Below are positions 19,112 through 28,958 of a stretch of 64,000 nucleotides of DNA, one piece after another. Under the pieces are notes generated by a model. The model made no database searches and was not told the origin of the DNA. It saw only the letters and a list, made by a program, of their open reading frames with translations. Within the stretch, counting starts at the first letter, position 1, and each line of letters starts with the position of its first letter. The position numbers and the translations under genes were made by a program. Source of the DNA: Caecitellus pseudoparvulus (lineage: Eukaryota > Bigyra: Bicosoecida); contig CBFFRQ010000013.1 of NCBI GenBank assembly GCA_965644315.1, positions 496,001-560,000 on the forward strand. The letters are read 5' to 3'.

Positions 19112-20003
19112 ATGGCGTCTCAGTTGTCACAGGCCAAGCAGCCCATTTCGATCCCAGATGACTTCATGCTGGAGTATGGGGCAGCCGAGCTTGAAAAAGC
19201 TGACCTGCTCATGTTTCAACGGTCTGAGTGGATTTCCGATGAGTGCCTTGCGTTTGGACTGGAACTGGCGTGGCGGCAGCATGGCAAGCAGCTTGCGTGC
19301 ATGAAAGTATTCCACCCGGGGTAAGGGACCGGAGGACTCACACTCGGGACAGTCTGCATTCTGAATACCACAGTTAGAGCACGGTACCTTCAATCTTCCC
19401 TCGCAGTGCTGTGCAGGTCATCAAACTCTCAAGTACGTTGCATCGAGTGGGTGCCCTGCAGCCTGGTGTTGGCGCAGCATGTACTACTGCTTGCCGTGCA
19501 CAGCGGAAGAGGATGTGGCCGCCGTCGCATCAAGGCTAAAGGCTACAACGGAACTTGTGCTGATGCCGCTGAATGATACCAGCTCCCGCACGAGCCCAGG
19601 CTCTGGCAATCACTGGAGCCTGCTCGTGTTGCATACACCCTCGAAGCAAGCGTTCCACATTGACAGCCACTCGAGCTCCAACTCCAGCGTTGCCAAGGCT
19701 GTATTTGAAGGTTTCACGCCGCTATTGAGTGCACCCGCTGGGCAGCCGTGGACTCTTCAAGAGGTGCAGGTCCCACAACAGGAGAACAGCGTGGACTGCG
19801 GCGTGTTTGTCATAGCATTTGGCAGCGCGCTCGCAGCGAGCTGGAGTGCGCACAAGGAACTCTTGGAAAGCCAAACCCCTAGCAAAGATGCAGTAGTTGA
19901 CAGTGTGTGGATTTCTGAAGCGGTTGCCTGCGTCACGCAGACCCAAGTGACCTCGCTGCGGCAAGAACTCGTTCTTGAAGCCATCAAGCTCGCTGGGCCA
20001 TGA
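19112..20003 (+). CDS. SENP8: SENP8/NEDP1-type NEDD8-specific cysteine protease
   Basis: Exons 19112-19320, 19407-19432 and 19504-20003, with introns of 86 and 71 nt, give 244 residues. This is a Ulp1-fold (C48) peptidase. The catalytic residues appear as His115 in GNHWSLLV, Asp132 in FHIDSHS, Gln171 and Cys177 in PQQENSVDCG. The N-terminal WISDECLAFGLE matches the substrate-entry helix of SENP8. The spacing and the overall size fit deneddylases better than the larger SUMO proteases. SENP8 matures NEDD8 and removes it from non-cullin targets. The middle exon is only 26 nt and encodes AVQVIKLS, which is needed to match the family. It is followed on the same strand by the PA-domain gene. Confidence 0.9.
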
Positions 20004-20314
20004 CTTGTTCCGCTGGAGAGGAGACGTGGTCTGTCGCTTTCCTTCTATCAGGCGACCACTCTGCGTGCAAGGACCAGAATGTGTGCTGTCTCAAGCTGGT
20101 CTGCCTCCTTGGCTCCTGCCACTCCAGCAGGGCAGGGCAATCCTCGTGGGCTCTGCTCGGTCATTTCACAGACTTGAGTAGGCACACAAACAATTCACGG
20201 ACTAGGAAATAATGAAGACTTTAAATGCTATTATGTTTGCTTGGGTGGTGCGTGTGCAGCTTCAATCGCCTCCTCCTTGAGGCTGCCTCATGCTACTGAG
20301 TGAAATGAAACGCA
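20004..20314. promoter_or_regulatory. Spacer between the SENP8 and PA-domain genes
   Basis: Two plus-strand genes are separated by 311 bases. The stretch near 20205-20245 is clearly AT-rich compared with its surroundings and probably marks the 3' end of SENP8 or the promoter of the next gene. No coding potential or RNA gene was recognised. Confidence 0.35.
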
Positions 20315-21126
20315 ATGCGTTTCCCTCTGCCAGCGATTTGCATTTGTGCAGCAATGGCTTGCGCTGCAAGTCCGGCGATGGCCACAGTCCCAAAGTCTGT
20401 TCTGCATCGCATTGAAGTTAACAAGTCGCGGAAAGTCGCAGCCGCAGAGCAGTTCCGTTCGTGGCAGGAGCGCTGGCGCTCAGCACCTCAGCGAAAAGGG
20501 GTGCAGCACTGCACACAGGAAGGATGTGTGAAGAAAGGCGTCTATGTCAGCTTCCGACAAGACGACGGGATACTGTTCTGTCGAGACTGTGCCCACGCAG
20601 CCCAGCAAGGCCTCTTCGGTGAGCTGTGCCAGCCTGCCCTCCGTGTGAACCTCGTGAGATCCAACGCACCGCCCATTCTTCAGCTCGGGCATGGACACGA
20701 CCAGGGCACCCAGGGCTGGAGCAACCAATAGAGGCAGAGCTGATCCACGCAGTTCCCAATGATGCAAGCAGCCGCATTCTGAATCAGCTAGGGGGTGCCG
20801 TCGCTCTCGTGCAGAGAGGAGGGGTGCCCTTCGCGACCAAAGCCAGGCACTGCCAAGAAGCCGGAGCCCTTGCGGTGGTGATAGTGGATACCCCAGGACA
20901 ATGCGACGATCAACTTCACTGTGGGGGTTTGCTTGGCGACCCCCATCAAGGCCCCTTGGGGTCTGCAGACAGCCAGAGCTTGTGGCAAGGCGTGTATATC
21001 CCCGTCTCCCTTGTGTCCCGGCGATCTGGGGCGCGCATGCGGGCCCTCATGACGGAAGAAGAAGTGCTCCTGTATGAGGGGCAGGTGCATTTTCACACAC
21101 GAGAGCTGGACGAGCGAAACTCCTAA
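20315..21126 (+). CDS. Secreted PA-domain protein with a four-cysteine cluster
   Basis: Exons 20315-20618 and 20684-21126, joined across a 65-nt intron, give 248 residues. The first 23 residues look like a signal peptide (hydrophobic core ICICAAMAC, likely cleavage after AMA). A cysteine cluster of the form CX4C-X17-CX2C follows at residues 66, 71, 89 and 92, and may bind zinc. The C-terminal half is a protease-associated (PA) domain: GAVALVQRGGVPFATKARH, AGALAVVIVD and YIPVSLVSRRSGARM are typical strands. PA domains occur in vacuolar sorting receptors, proteases and small secreted glycoproteins such as PRADC1, where they bind cargo or substrate. No protease domain or transmembrane helix follows, so it is probably a luminal or secreted binding protein. 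Confidence 0.75.
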
Positions 21127-21133
21127 GAGACGG

Positions 21134-22973
21134 CTACTTTCCCTCAGCAGCAGCGGCTGCTCCCGCGCCACCTGGCTCCGTGAGTCCGTTCTCCACACCC
21201 CGCAGCACGTCTTCCATGAACTTCATGGAGATGCTGACGTAGTTGCGCACTGATCTCAAGTAGTCAAAGAGCTCCACGCGGTACTCCTCCGGGCTGCTGC
21301 CGCCCAAGTACTTGTCCACAACTTTGCTCAGCTCGAGCAGCTCCAGCAAGTGCTCGTTGTTGGTCTCCAGCTGTTGCTGCAAGAACTCGAAAAGGGCCAG
21401 CTCTTGCGAGTCCGTGCAGAAAAACGCAAAGACGTAGGACCACTTCAACACTCGGCGACCCTTGAGGATGGCTTCCACTGCCGTTCGCAGGCACTCCACA
21501 TCCTTGTACGTGAGGCCCTTCTCACTCTGCAGCTGGTCCATCTTCTTCTCCAAGCGCACCAGGAGCTGCTTTGCATGGCGTCTGGCCTTGTCATGGTTGT
21601 CAAAGCGAGAGAAGTAGTGCAGGTACCGGTCAAGCACCACGCGGGCTTTGTCCTGCTTGCTGTAGATCTTGTCCAGGGCCCCCTCTTCCTTCATCTTCTT
21701 GTACTTGTTGCAGGTGTAGTAGCCGCCTGTGGAGGATCCGTGGGCGCTCCAGTCCCCAAGGCACATCCAGCAGAAGTCGTGCCCGCAACCTCCCATGGCT
21801 TTCCTGCAGGTCATGTGGTTGCAGCCTTGGTTCTTCTCGATTGACACGCCACACTTGGGGCACGGCTTCGTGTTGGCAATGATCCAGGTTGTGTTTTCAC
21901 TCTCACTGCTATTCTTCTCCTCCCAAGCTTTCGCGGCTTCGCAGTCAGCCGGCCTGTGTGCCTCCCGCAGGCAGGCGAAGCAGAACTCGTGGCCGCATTT
22001 GCAGGCGACGTCCTTGGCGCCGCCCCCTGAATACATGGCCAAAAGCCCGCAGCCGGGAGCTGGGCACCACTGGGTGGAAGCATTGGCCGAGACAAAGGAC
22101 TCTACCAGGAAATGCTGGTACTTCTCCAGCTGTCCTGGTTCTAGGTAGCTTCGAAACATGCGAGGGCGCACGCGCTCCGTGCATCCAGACGCAAAGCACT
22201 CCAAGTACGCCACTCCAGGGCCGTGGTTTGCCGCTTCGCGGAGAAACTCCCGCCAGCCATCCTTGGACATCCAGTGCCCACAAGGCATGCTGTCACACTC
22301 GCTCCAGGCTACGTCATCGTCCATGGTCCATGGGCACTCGGCAAGCTGCGTTGGCGAGCCACGGTGAACGCTTCATCGCAGCAAGTGCGCAGGCGGGCTG
22401 CAGTACGTACGCAGGGGACCCCAGTAGGAGGGGAGGGTGGATCTTTTCCCGCAGTCAGGCCAGCCCCCTTGCGGATCTGCACGGGGTGAGGAGTGGCAGG
22501 GTCACGAGCGTTTCGAGCTGGCGTTTCGTCCTGTGCTGCCTTCCTCACCTCGTCAGTCTTGTCATAGAACAGCCCTTGAAGCTTCTGGTCATCCCACTTA
22601 AAGTACTGCAGCAAGAGTAGAGCATCATCCTCAGGGATGCACAGCACCTCTGCAGAGTTGGCGACGAACTGCGAGGAGAAACGAGGCAGTGAGCTGCAGG
22701 AAGCAGTGGCCGCAAGCCCGCACGCCAACACGGTACCTCCACATGCCAGCACCATCTAGGGTGTGCACTCACTTTGTCCATGTCCCGCTTGACTGCATCA
22801 GAGTCTGAGATCGTCACTGAGGCTTGGCGCACGAGCAGTGGGAAGCTCGGAGCACTCCCAGACACTCCCGCCTCATCATCTTCGTCCTCCTCGTACACGT
22901 ATTCCTCCTCATCGTCTTCGTCGTACACAAACTCCTCTTCCCCATCTGACGCATAGTCGTCCATTGCTGCCAT
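21134..22973 (-). CDS. Ariadne-type RBR E3 ubiquitin ligase
   Basis: Exons 22973-22773, 22668-22411 and 22345-21134, with introns of 104 and 65 nt, give 556 residues, the usual Ariadne length. The acidic N-terminus (DDYASDGEEEF) and the UBA-like helix (ALLLLQYFKWDDQKLQGLFY) are Ariadne hallmarks. RING1 starts at about 153 and the IBR at about 247 (WCPAPGCGLL, CKCGHEFCFACLR). RING2 follows (CPKCGVSIEKNQGCNHMTC), where Cys328 is the expected ubiquitin-accepting residue. The C-terminal Ariadne helical domain includes YVFAFF. RING1 is unusual: the CGHxFCxxCW motif reads CGHWMSKDGW, so two zinc ligands are missing. Ariadne ligases are activated by neddylated cullin-RING ligases. The stop codon lies 7 bases from that of the convergent PA-domain gene. 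Confidence 0.92.
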
Positions 22974-23325
22974 GGCTGCTTGCGCCCTGGCCCTTCCCTG
23001 GGGCCTGCTGGCAACTGTGTGTCAGGGCGACGACCACGCCAAACGTTGACGTCTCAAGCTCTCGCAATGACGCCACGCCAAGGCAGTCGAGATCGCTGTA
23101 GCACAATGAGTAGGATCGCTGATTTTGACAGGCCGGTTTGAATTTGTTATCACCGCATATGCGCCACTCAGCCAACGGCAGGGACCAACCCAACAACTCC
23201 TCCCAAACCGAGCATGGCAGGCAATGCACCCTTGCATGGTAGACTGCTTCGCACAAATTTACAGAGCTGCGAACTATTTTCGACCAGCACCCTAGGCATT
23301 AATCCGTGGTACAAGTGGCTTGGTC
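22974..23325. promoter_or_regulatory. Divergent intergenic region between the RBR ligase and a conserved unknown gene
   Basis: The 352 bases separate divergent starts and should carry both promoters. There are moderately AT-rich patches near 23130-23160 and 23250-23285. I see no RNA gene and no frame that looks coding. Confidence 0.4.
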
Positions 23326-24178
23326 ATGGCAGCGACCCAAGGGTCGTCATCGGAGGCAGACTACTGGCCTGCTGGCAATGGGGCAGAGGTCTGCACTGCA
23401 GGCTACGGCGGTGGCGTAAGCAGCGCCCATGCGACTGCCTCCTTGCCGACACGAAACAAGGATGGAGTGTTCATCTTCGAGGATGCTCCGCTGCTGCGGC
23501 CAAACTTGGCACCGTGGGAAGTGATTCAGGTGCGGGCACGCCACGTCACAGCATCAAGTTCCGCAAGGTCCTGGAGCAAGCGGCACCTGCACCGCGACGA
23601 CGCGCTCACAGGCAGGAGCGTTCGGAGGCGGGTACTTCAGAAAGATCACAAGTGGCGTCACTGGCCAAAAGTACGCCAACGCACACAAAGAATTCCCCGC
23701 CGAGTGGTTTGAAGGCCTGGACACGTCCGAGTCTGTCACAAGCAGCACATATCGGGAGAGTGCAAACCTGTACGGGGTCAAGTGTGGCTCTGACCTGGAA
23801 GCATGGGAGAGTAAGGGGTGGATCCATGAGAGCAGTCCGTTTGGTTGGTTCCAGTGGTACTGCCGATTTTTCATGGGCTTGCGTGGGGAAGACGATGAGC
23901 GGCAGATCAGCCGCTGGAACAAGTGCGCTGGCATCAAGTCCGGGCGCTGGCTCAGGAATCTTGTCGGGAAAGTTGCGAGGGCAAATGCTGCAGCCGACGA
24001 TGCCAGGATTTCCCCAGTGGTCAGGCAAACTCTGCTTCACTGGGCGTACTCTTTGACGGACAAGGACTTTCAACGCATCGCAAAGGATCGTGGACTGACA
24101 CAGACTGCAGGCGGGTCCAAGCGCAGCCGCCCTTCGCCCGCTGAAAGCCGCGCTAGCAAAAGCAAAGCTAAGAAATGA
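23326..24178 (+). CDS. Conserved eukaryotic protein of unknown function
   Basis: Exons 23326-23529 and 23612-24178 around an 82-nt intron give 256 residues. The second exon carries blocks I recognise from hypothetical proteins in fungi and protists, some labelled vegetative cell wall protein gp1 without good support. They are AGAFGGGYFRKITSGVTGQK, KEFPAEWF, YGVKCGSDLEAWESKGWI, FGWFQWYCRFF, GEDDERQISRWNK and SPVVRQTLLHWAY. It has no signal peptide or membrane helix, and the tail is lysine/serine-rich and could be a nuclear signal. The Trp/Tyr-rich core suggests a globular domain that binds a ligand or protein. Its function is not known to me. It converges on the WD-like/UBR/PHD gene, with 109 bases between the stops. 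Confidence 0.8.
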
Positions 24179-24287
24179 GAGCGTGCCCAGGGCAGGTTGC
24201 GCTACTACGAGCTGCCATCGGACTGTCCGCCGTCGACAAAGTCGGCAAAGAGCTTCCACTCCTGCCAATTCTTGCGATACAATGCAG

Positions 24288-27200
24288 TCAACATGCGGAG
24301 CCAGCCATCCCTGCCCCCTCTGTGTCACCAGAAACCAATGTTGCCGAGGGCACGAGGGCTTCGTCCTGACGTTCAGGGTGCTGGGCTTGGAGTGATGGCC
24401 CACTCTTCCCTTGCTGGAAAGGAAGGGCGACGGCAGAGGTCTCAGGAACAGATGGCTCAGCCTGCACTGACCCCTCCGCTGCAGCCACTCGTCCTGCGGC
24501 AACCACTAAAGTGGCCATGCAGGCAGCGTCTTGCGTTGCAGAGGTGACACCAAGCGGGGCTCCGTACCAGGAGAGCCAAGAGGACAGGCGATACCTGTGT
24601 CCCGACGGCACAGATTGGCAGGCCTGGGGACTGGCAGGGTCAGTCACATTCGCAGGTGCTATCAGGTGTGCAGGGCGGGCACATACCACGGCATTTTGGG
24701 CTGAATCAGGGGCCTGCCCAGCTAATCTTGCTGTCAGGCACGTCTGGTCCTCGTGCACAAGAAGGTCCCTCCACCCAGCCACCAGCAACACCCCTCGCAG
24801 AAGAACGTAGCCCATGTGCACTCTCTCGCCCGACGATCCTGTGGAGTGCTGCGGCCGCCTTCGAAACGCTGGGGCTATGTCGGCCTGCTGCGGCAGCACA
24901 CTCGGCAGCAGCTGCTGCGCATCAGCCTGAACCACCAGCACCGGGTCTGCAGGTGGAGGAGTCAGCTCGTAGACAGCAGTGTCTGAGAGAAAGGGTGTGT
25001 ACATCGCTGCGCAGTCTGCACAGACCATGGACATGGGCTGATGGTGCAGCAAATCGTCGAGAGAGACCCTGGGTTCTGCACATGCAGAGTGAAACCAGTC
25101 GTCGCACAGCTCGCACTGGACCATGGGTCTGCTCTCCACCTTATTGCAATAGCAGTATCTTCCGATGAAGGTATGGTCGATGACGTTGCCATGCTCCAGG
25201 CCTGCTCGCTTCCAGCCTTGCACTATGGTAGGTGCAGCCTGCAGCATACTCTGCAAGTCACTTGGCTCAAGGGGCATCTGCGCATCCACCGCACACCTGA
25301 CCTGGGCTTGCAGATCGCCCGGGCAGCGACAAGATCCTTGACGCATGCAGCTCCCATCACAGCCTGGGCAGTCACAGCTTCCTTCTGCATCGGGTGCGTT
25401 TAGTGAGCAAGCTCCAGTGCTGGCCTGATCTTGAACCAGGCTGCAAAGATCTCGCACACACTTGCGCAGGGGAGGAGGGACGGAGATGCCTTGGATGGCG
25501 CTGCCATCAGCACTTACATGGTCAACTGCGAGGGAAGCACCTAGGCCATCCAGCCGGCAGACGCTGAGGGAGTCAGTGAAGGACCTGCAACCACACTCGC
25601 AAGTGAAGCCTTGTTTCATGCCTAGCTCGACGAGAACATGTCCTTGGGCTCCATGGCATCGCCCAGCACACGCATGGCACATGCCAACCGGCTGGATTGG
25701 TGACTGTAACATTTCCTGCACGAGTTCCTGATGGCGGGGAGCCAATGCTGAGAGCGGGGCTGCCACCCGGCCGTGGCTCGTGCCGAAGAGGAAGCTTGTG
25801 GCTCGTGCAACGTCTGCCGCCACGCCCGATATTCCCAGTGCCGTGCTTGGGAATTCAGATTGACTGTCCACCGCAGCATGCCCACCTGCTGCTAGCGCAT
25901 CTCGAAGGCTCGCAAGCCGCGACAATGCGTACTGAGCGATGGCTTGTGACACTGTGCATGTGAGGCAAACGAACACTTGCTGGTTCCGGGGGCCATCTGC
26001 TCGAGTGCAAGCCACACCGTCGCTCTCCTCTTGCCCAGCTAGGCGCCAGTCTTCCTCCTCTTCATCACTCCAGGCCTCTGCTCCAGCATCACCATCCAGC
26101 TCCCACTCGGTTGCGTCTCCCCACACAAGCGCAGTCCTCTCCTCAATGGTCGGGATGAGAGGGACAAGCAAAACATCAGCTGGAACTGTGCCATGTTTGG
26201 CCTGGGCTGCGATTTCCTCAGCGCCAGAGGCTCGGCCGGCATCGCTTGTGGGGAACACCACCGAGACAGCAGCAATGTTCTCCAGAAGTGGCCCGCCAGG
26301 GCCCACTTGCAGAGACGAAAAGACAAGCCCAGGAAATCCCGCTGCCCCCATCACCCAGCCTGCTAAATCTGAGTCACTTGTCGGCACCTCGGCTCCCCAT
26401 AGCCATCCTGGGGGTGGCTCCTGAGCCGGGAATACACGGGGGCCACGCTTGAGTTGTCGAAGCACCGCAAGCCTGCCCACCGACGGGGCAGCGGAGGGCA
26501 AAGGCCCAGCATCCAAGAGCTTCCTTCCTCGGATCCCCCTTGCCGAAGCGGCCATGGACGTCGCGAGTTGGATGGGTGTGCAAGAGGAAGCTCCCCGGCA
26601 GTGCACACTGGAAACACGTTTCGAAGCTCGCCGGCTGCAGTGGAGGTGCCCGCGCAGGCCGCCAATGCGGCGGACCTTGAGGGTATCCAACAGCCCGCCC
26701 CTGGCTGCTCGTCCTCTCGTAGGTGATGGAGTGGCCTCAGCGCGGGCACAAAAAGAGGCGTGCAGGTGGACTGTGCCCGCACTTTGGTGCCCCGAGTGCA
26801 TCGAAGGTAGAGTTGGAAGGTCCCTCAACCCAAATCCAAAAGTTACTTGCTGGGCGTCGTATGACACCAGGGCTTCAACAGTCTGTGAGGATGACGGTGC
26901 CCATAGCGCAGATGCTGCAACTGTGCCGTTTGGCGCACCCAACTGGGTGGAGCCTGGCCGGTGCCGCCACAGCGCGAGGGGCGAGCTGCATGATGCCACG
27001 TGCTCACCGCTCTGAGCACGCAGCACTTGTACGCCTCCATTGGCAGACACGTGAAGCAAGCGCTGTCCATCAGGGGAAACTGAGAGCATGGGGCCAGGGG
27101 AGGGCCACGGGGATGGGCCTTGCGTTCGACACCATTGTGGTTGCAAGACGGGAAGTGGAGGCGCTGCCAAGGCCACTAAAACACCTTCAGCATCGGGAGA

Positions 27201-28554
27201 AAGCATACTTTCACTCCCCCCGCACTTTTGGTCAAGCACCGACAGGACCTGAGCCACATCTGCTGCGGCAACAGACTGGCACCGACCCTCACACAGTGGA
27301 TGGAAGCTCTCGGCGGCCCCGAAGTGCTGCAGCTGGGCGAGCAGCGCCATCCAAACGGGAGAATCCTGGTAGCTTTCCGCCTGAGCTGCGCCATACCCCA
27401 ATGCATACACGCTGGGCGTGAATGCTGTGGACACCAGGGCACTTACCGGCAGTGCCGAGAGTCGACCATGGCAGTAGTGTGCGAGCATGGGAACTGCTGC
27501 AGGGTGCTGGGTGTGGGAGGTGGCTTCTTCAAATCCCCACGCAGAGCGAGTAACGGCGTGGGCCTGCTGCAGACCAGCGGCGGGCTGCTTTCGCCCGGAC
27601 TCCGCAACAAACAGGGTGTCACCCCCAATCCAGCGGGCAAGGGGGACAGGTGTGGCAACAGACTCCAGGCTCATGCGGCCACGCTTCTTGGAACGCACTG
27701 CCAAAGTGCTTTGCGGCTCTGGTCTGTGAAGGTGCTGCGGCGCTCCACTGTACTCCCACCGGCCATCGGAGCACACACGCACTTTGTGCCCGCCCCACGG
27801 GTTCGTGAGGAGCACCGACTGCGGCCGCAGCATCCGCACATCCCAGCACACAACCACCCCATTTTCTTGTCCCACAGCTAACTTTCCACCAGGGCACCCG
27901 CCTTGCATCACTGCAACGCTGTGTGCTGCGGATGGCGTCCCGAGCGCAGCAGCAGCCCAGCTTGGCAAACCTGGGCAGTGCTTCAAGGCAAGCTCGGCAG
28001 GAGGTGCCGCACACACGAGCTCGGTTGAACATCGCATGTCCAGCGCTGCAAAGGATGTGCCCCTGGTGAAGGCAAATGTAGAGGGTGCCAAGGTGGCAAC
28101 GTCGGCCACGGCCTGTGACAGGCCCGCTGCGATGCTGTGTGGGGGCCCGGACAATGCCCCGACAGCCCTGTGCAAGCTCAGCTCGCGGCGATGAATGTCC
28201 ACAAAGCTCAGTGAAGCGGCACCAACAAAGCCGTCAAGACCGCCTGCCACAAATGTGGCCTTTCCCACCGCATCAGGGCCAGACGTAGCACATGTTGCTT
28301 CCCTCACGGCAGTTGGCAGAGGTACACTGAACACTTTCTCCGTCTCATCTCCAGCCACACGTAGAAACTGAATGTTTCCTTCACGGTCAATCGATCCCCA
28401 CAGGTCTCCATGTTCCCTGGAGCCTTCTAGCACAGCGCCTGGGCCACAGAATCCACTGCGCTAGATGCGGAATTTGCTATCACGCACATGCTTCGAGCAT
28501 ACCACCCGTCGCCCTGACTCACGTTGCGAAGCGTGCATGAAGCGAATGCGACAT
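24288..28554 (-). CDS. WD-like / UBR-box / PHD-finger protein (UBR7-like fusion)
   Basis: No in-frame ATG exists near the 5' end of the long exon, so I propose a first exon 28554-28523, a 67-nt intron and a second exon 28455-24288, giving 1,399 residues. The N-terminal half has beta-propeller-like segments (for example GKLAVGQENGVVVCWDVR and SVSPDGQRLLHVSANGG). After an acidic stretch comes a UBR-box-like zinc region: VCLTC at about 837, then CHACAGRCHGAQGH through FTCECG at about 934-965. A PHD finger follows at about 1107-1153 (YCYCN, MVQCELCDDWFHSAC, VCADC). The UBR then PHD order is that of UBR7, an N-degron/histone ubiquitin ligase lacking a propeller. UBR7 keeps the first CxxC close to the second; here about 95 residues intervene. 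The last 240 residues match nothing I know. Confidence 0.75.
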
Positions 28555-28958
28555 GGCACGGATTTCCTACGAGTTTTACTCGACTCTCACGCGCAGAGCT
28601 TCTTTGCAGACACCCCCGCGGGCGTTTCACGAACTCGACTTGCCAGCTGAGCTTGTTGCCGAGGAGTGCTGATCGTTGTCGATGCCACGCTTCGCGGAGG
28701 TCCGCACACCAGGAGGCGACCCGCTGCCTTGCCTGTCCTTGGCACTTGATCCACAACCTGGCAGTTTCTAGTCAGTGTGTTTCACTTCAACTTTGCACCG
28801 CCTGCTCAATTGCTCCTCCCCCGTAGCTGCGCTTGCAACGCCGCAAGCAGCAACGCAGGGCGGTAGCAAGCTCGAAAGCAGAGGCAAGGACTTTGCATTC
28901 TTGTAGCAGCCCTCGCATCACTATGCACGTGAACTGGTGCGGAGATCTCAGAGCGCAG
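28555..28958. promoter_or_regulatory. Spacer between the HECT ligase and the WD-like/UBR/PHD gene
   Basis: About 400 bases lie between the stop codon of the HECT gene and the proposed start of the next minus-strand gene. It must hold the HECT 3' UTR and the promoter of the UBR7-like gene. No tRNA, repeat or coding frame was recognised. Confidence 0.35.

Noticed and set aside
23606-24502. Minus-strand open frame of 298 codons
   Set aside because: It is antisense to the conserved unknown gene and runs into the last exon of the UBR7-like gene. No domain is visible.
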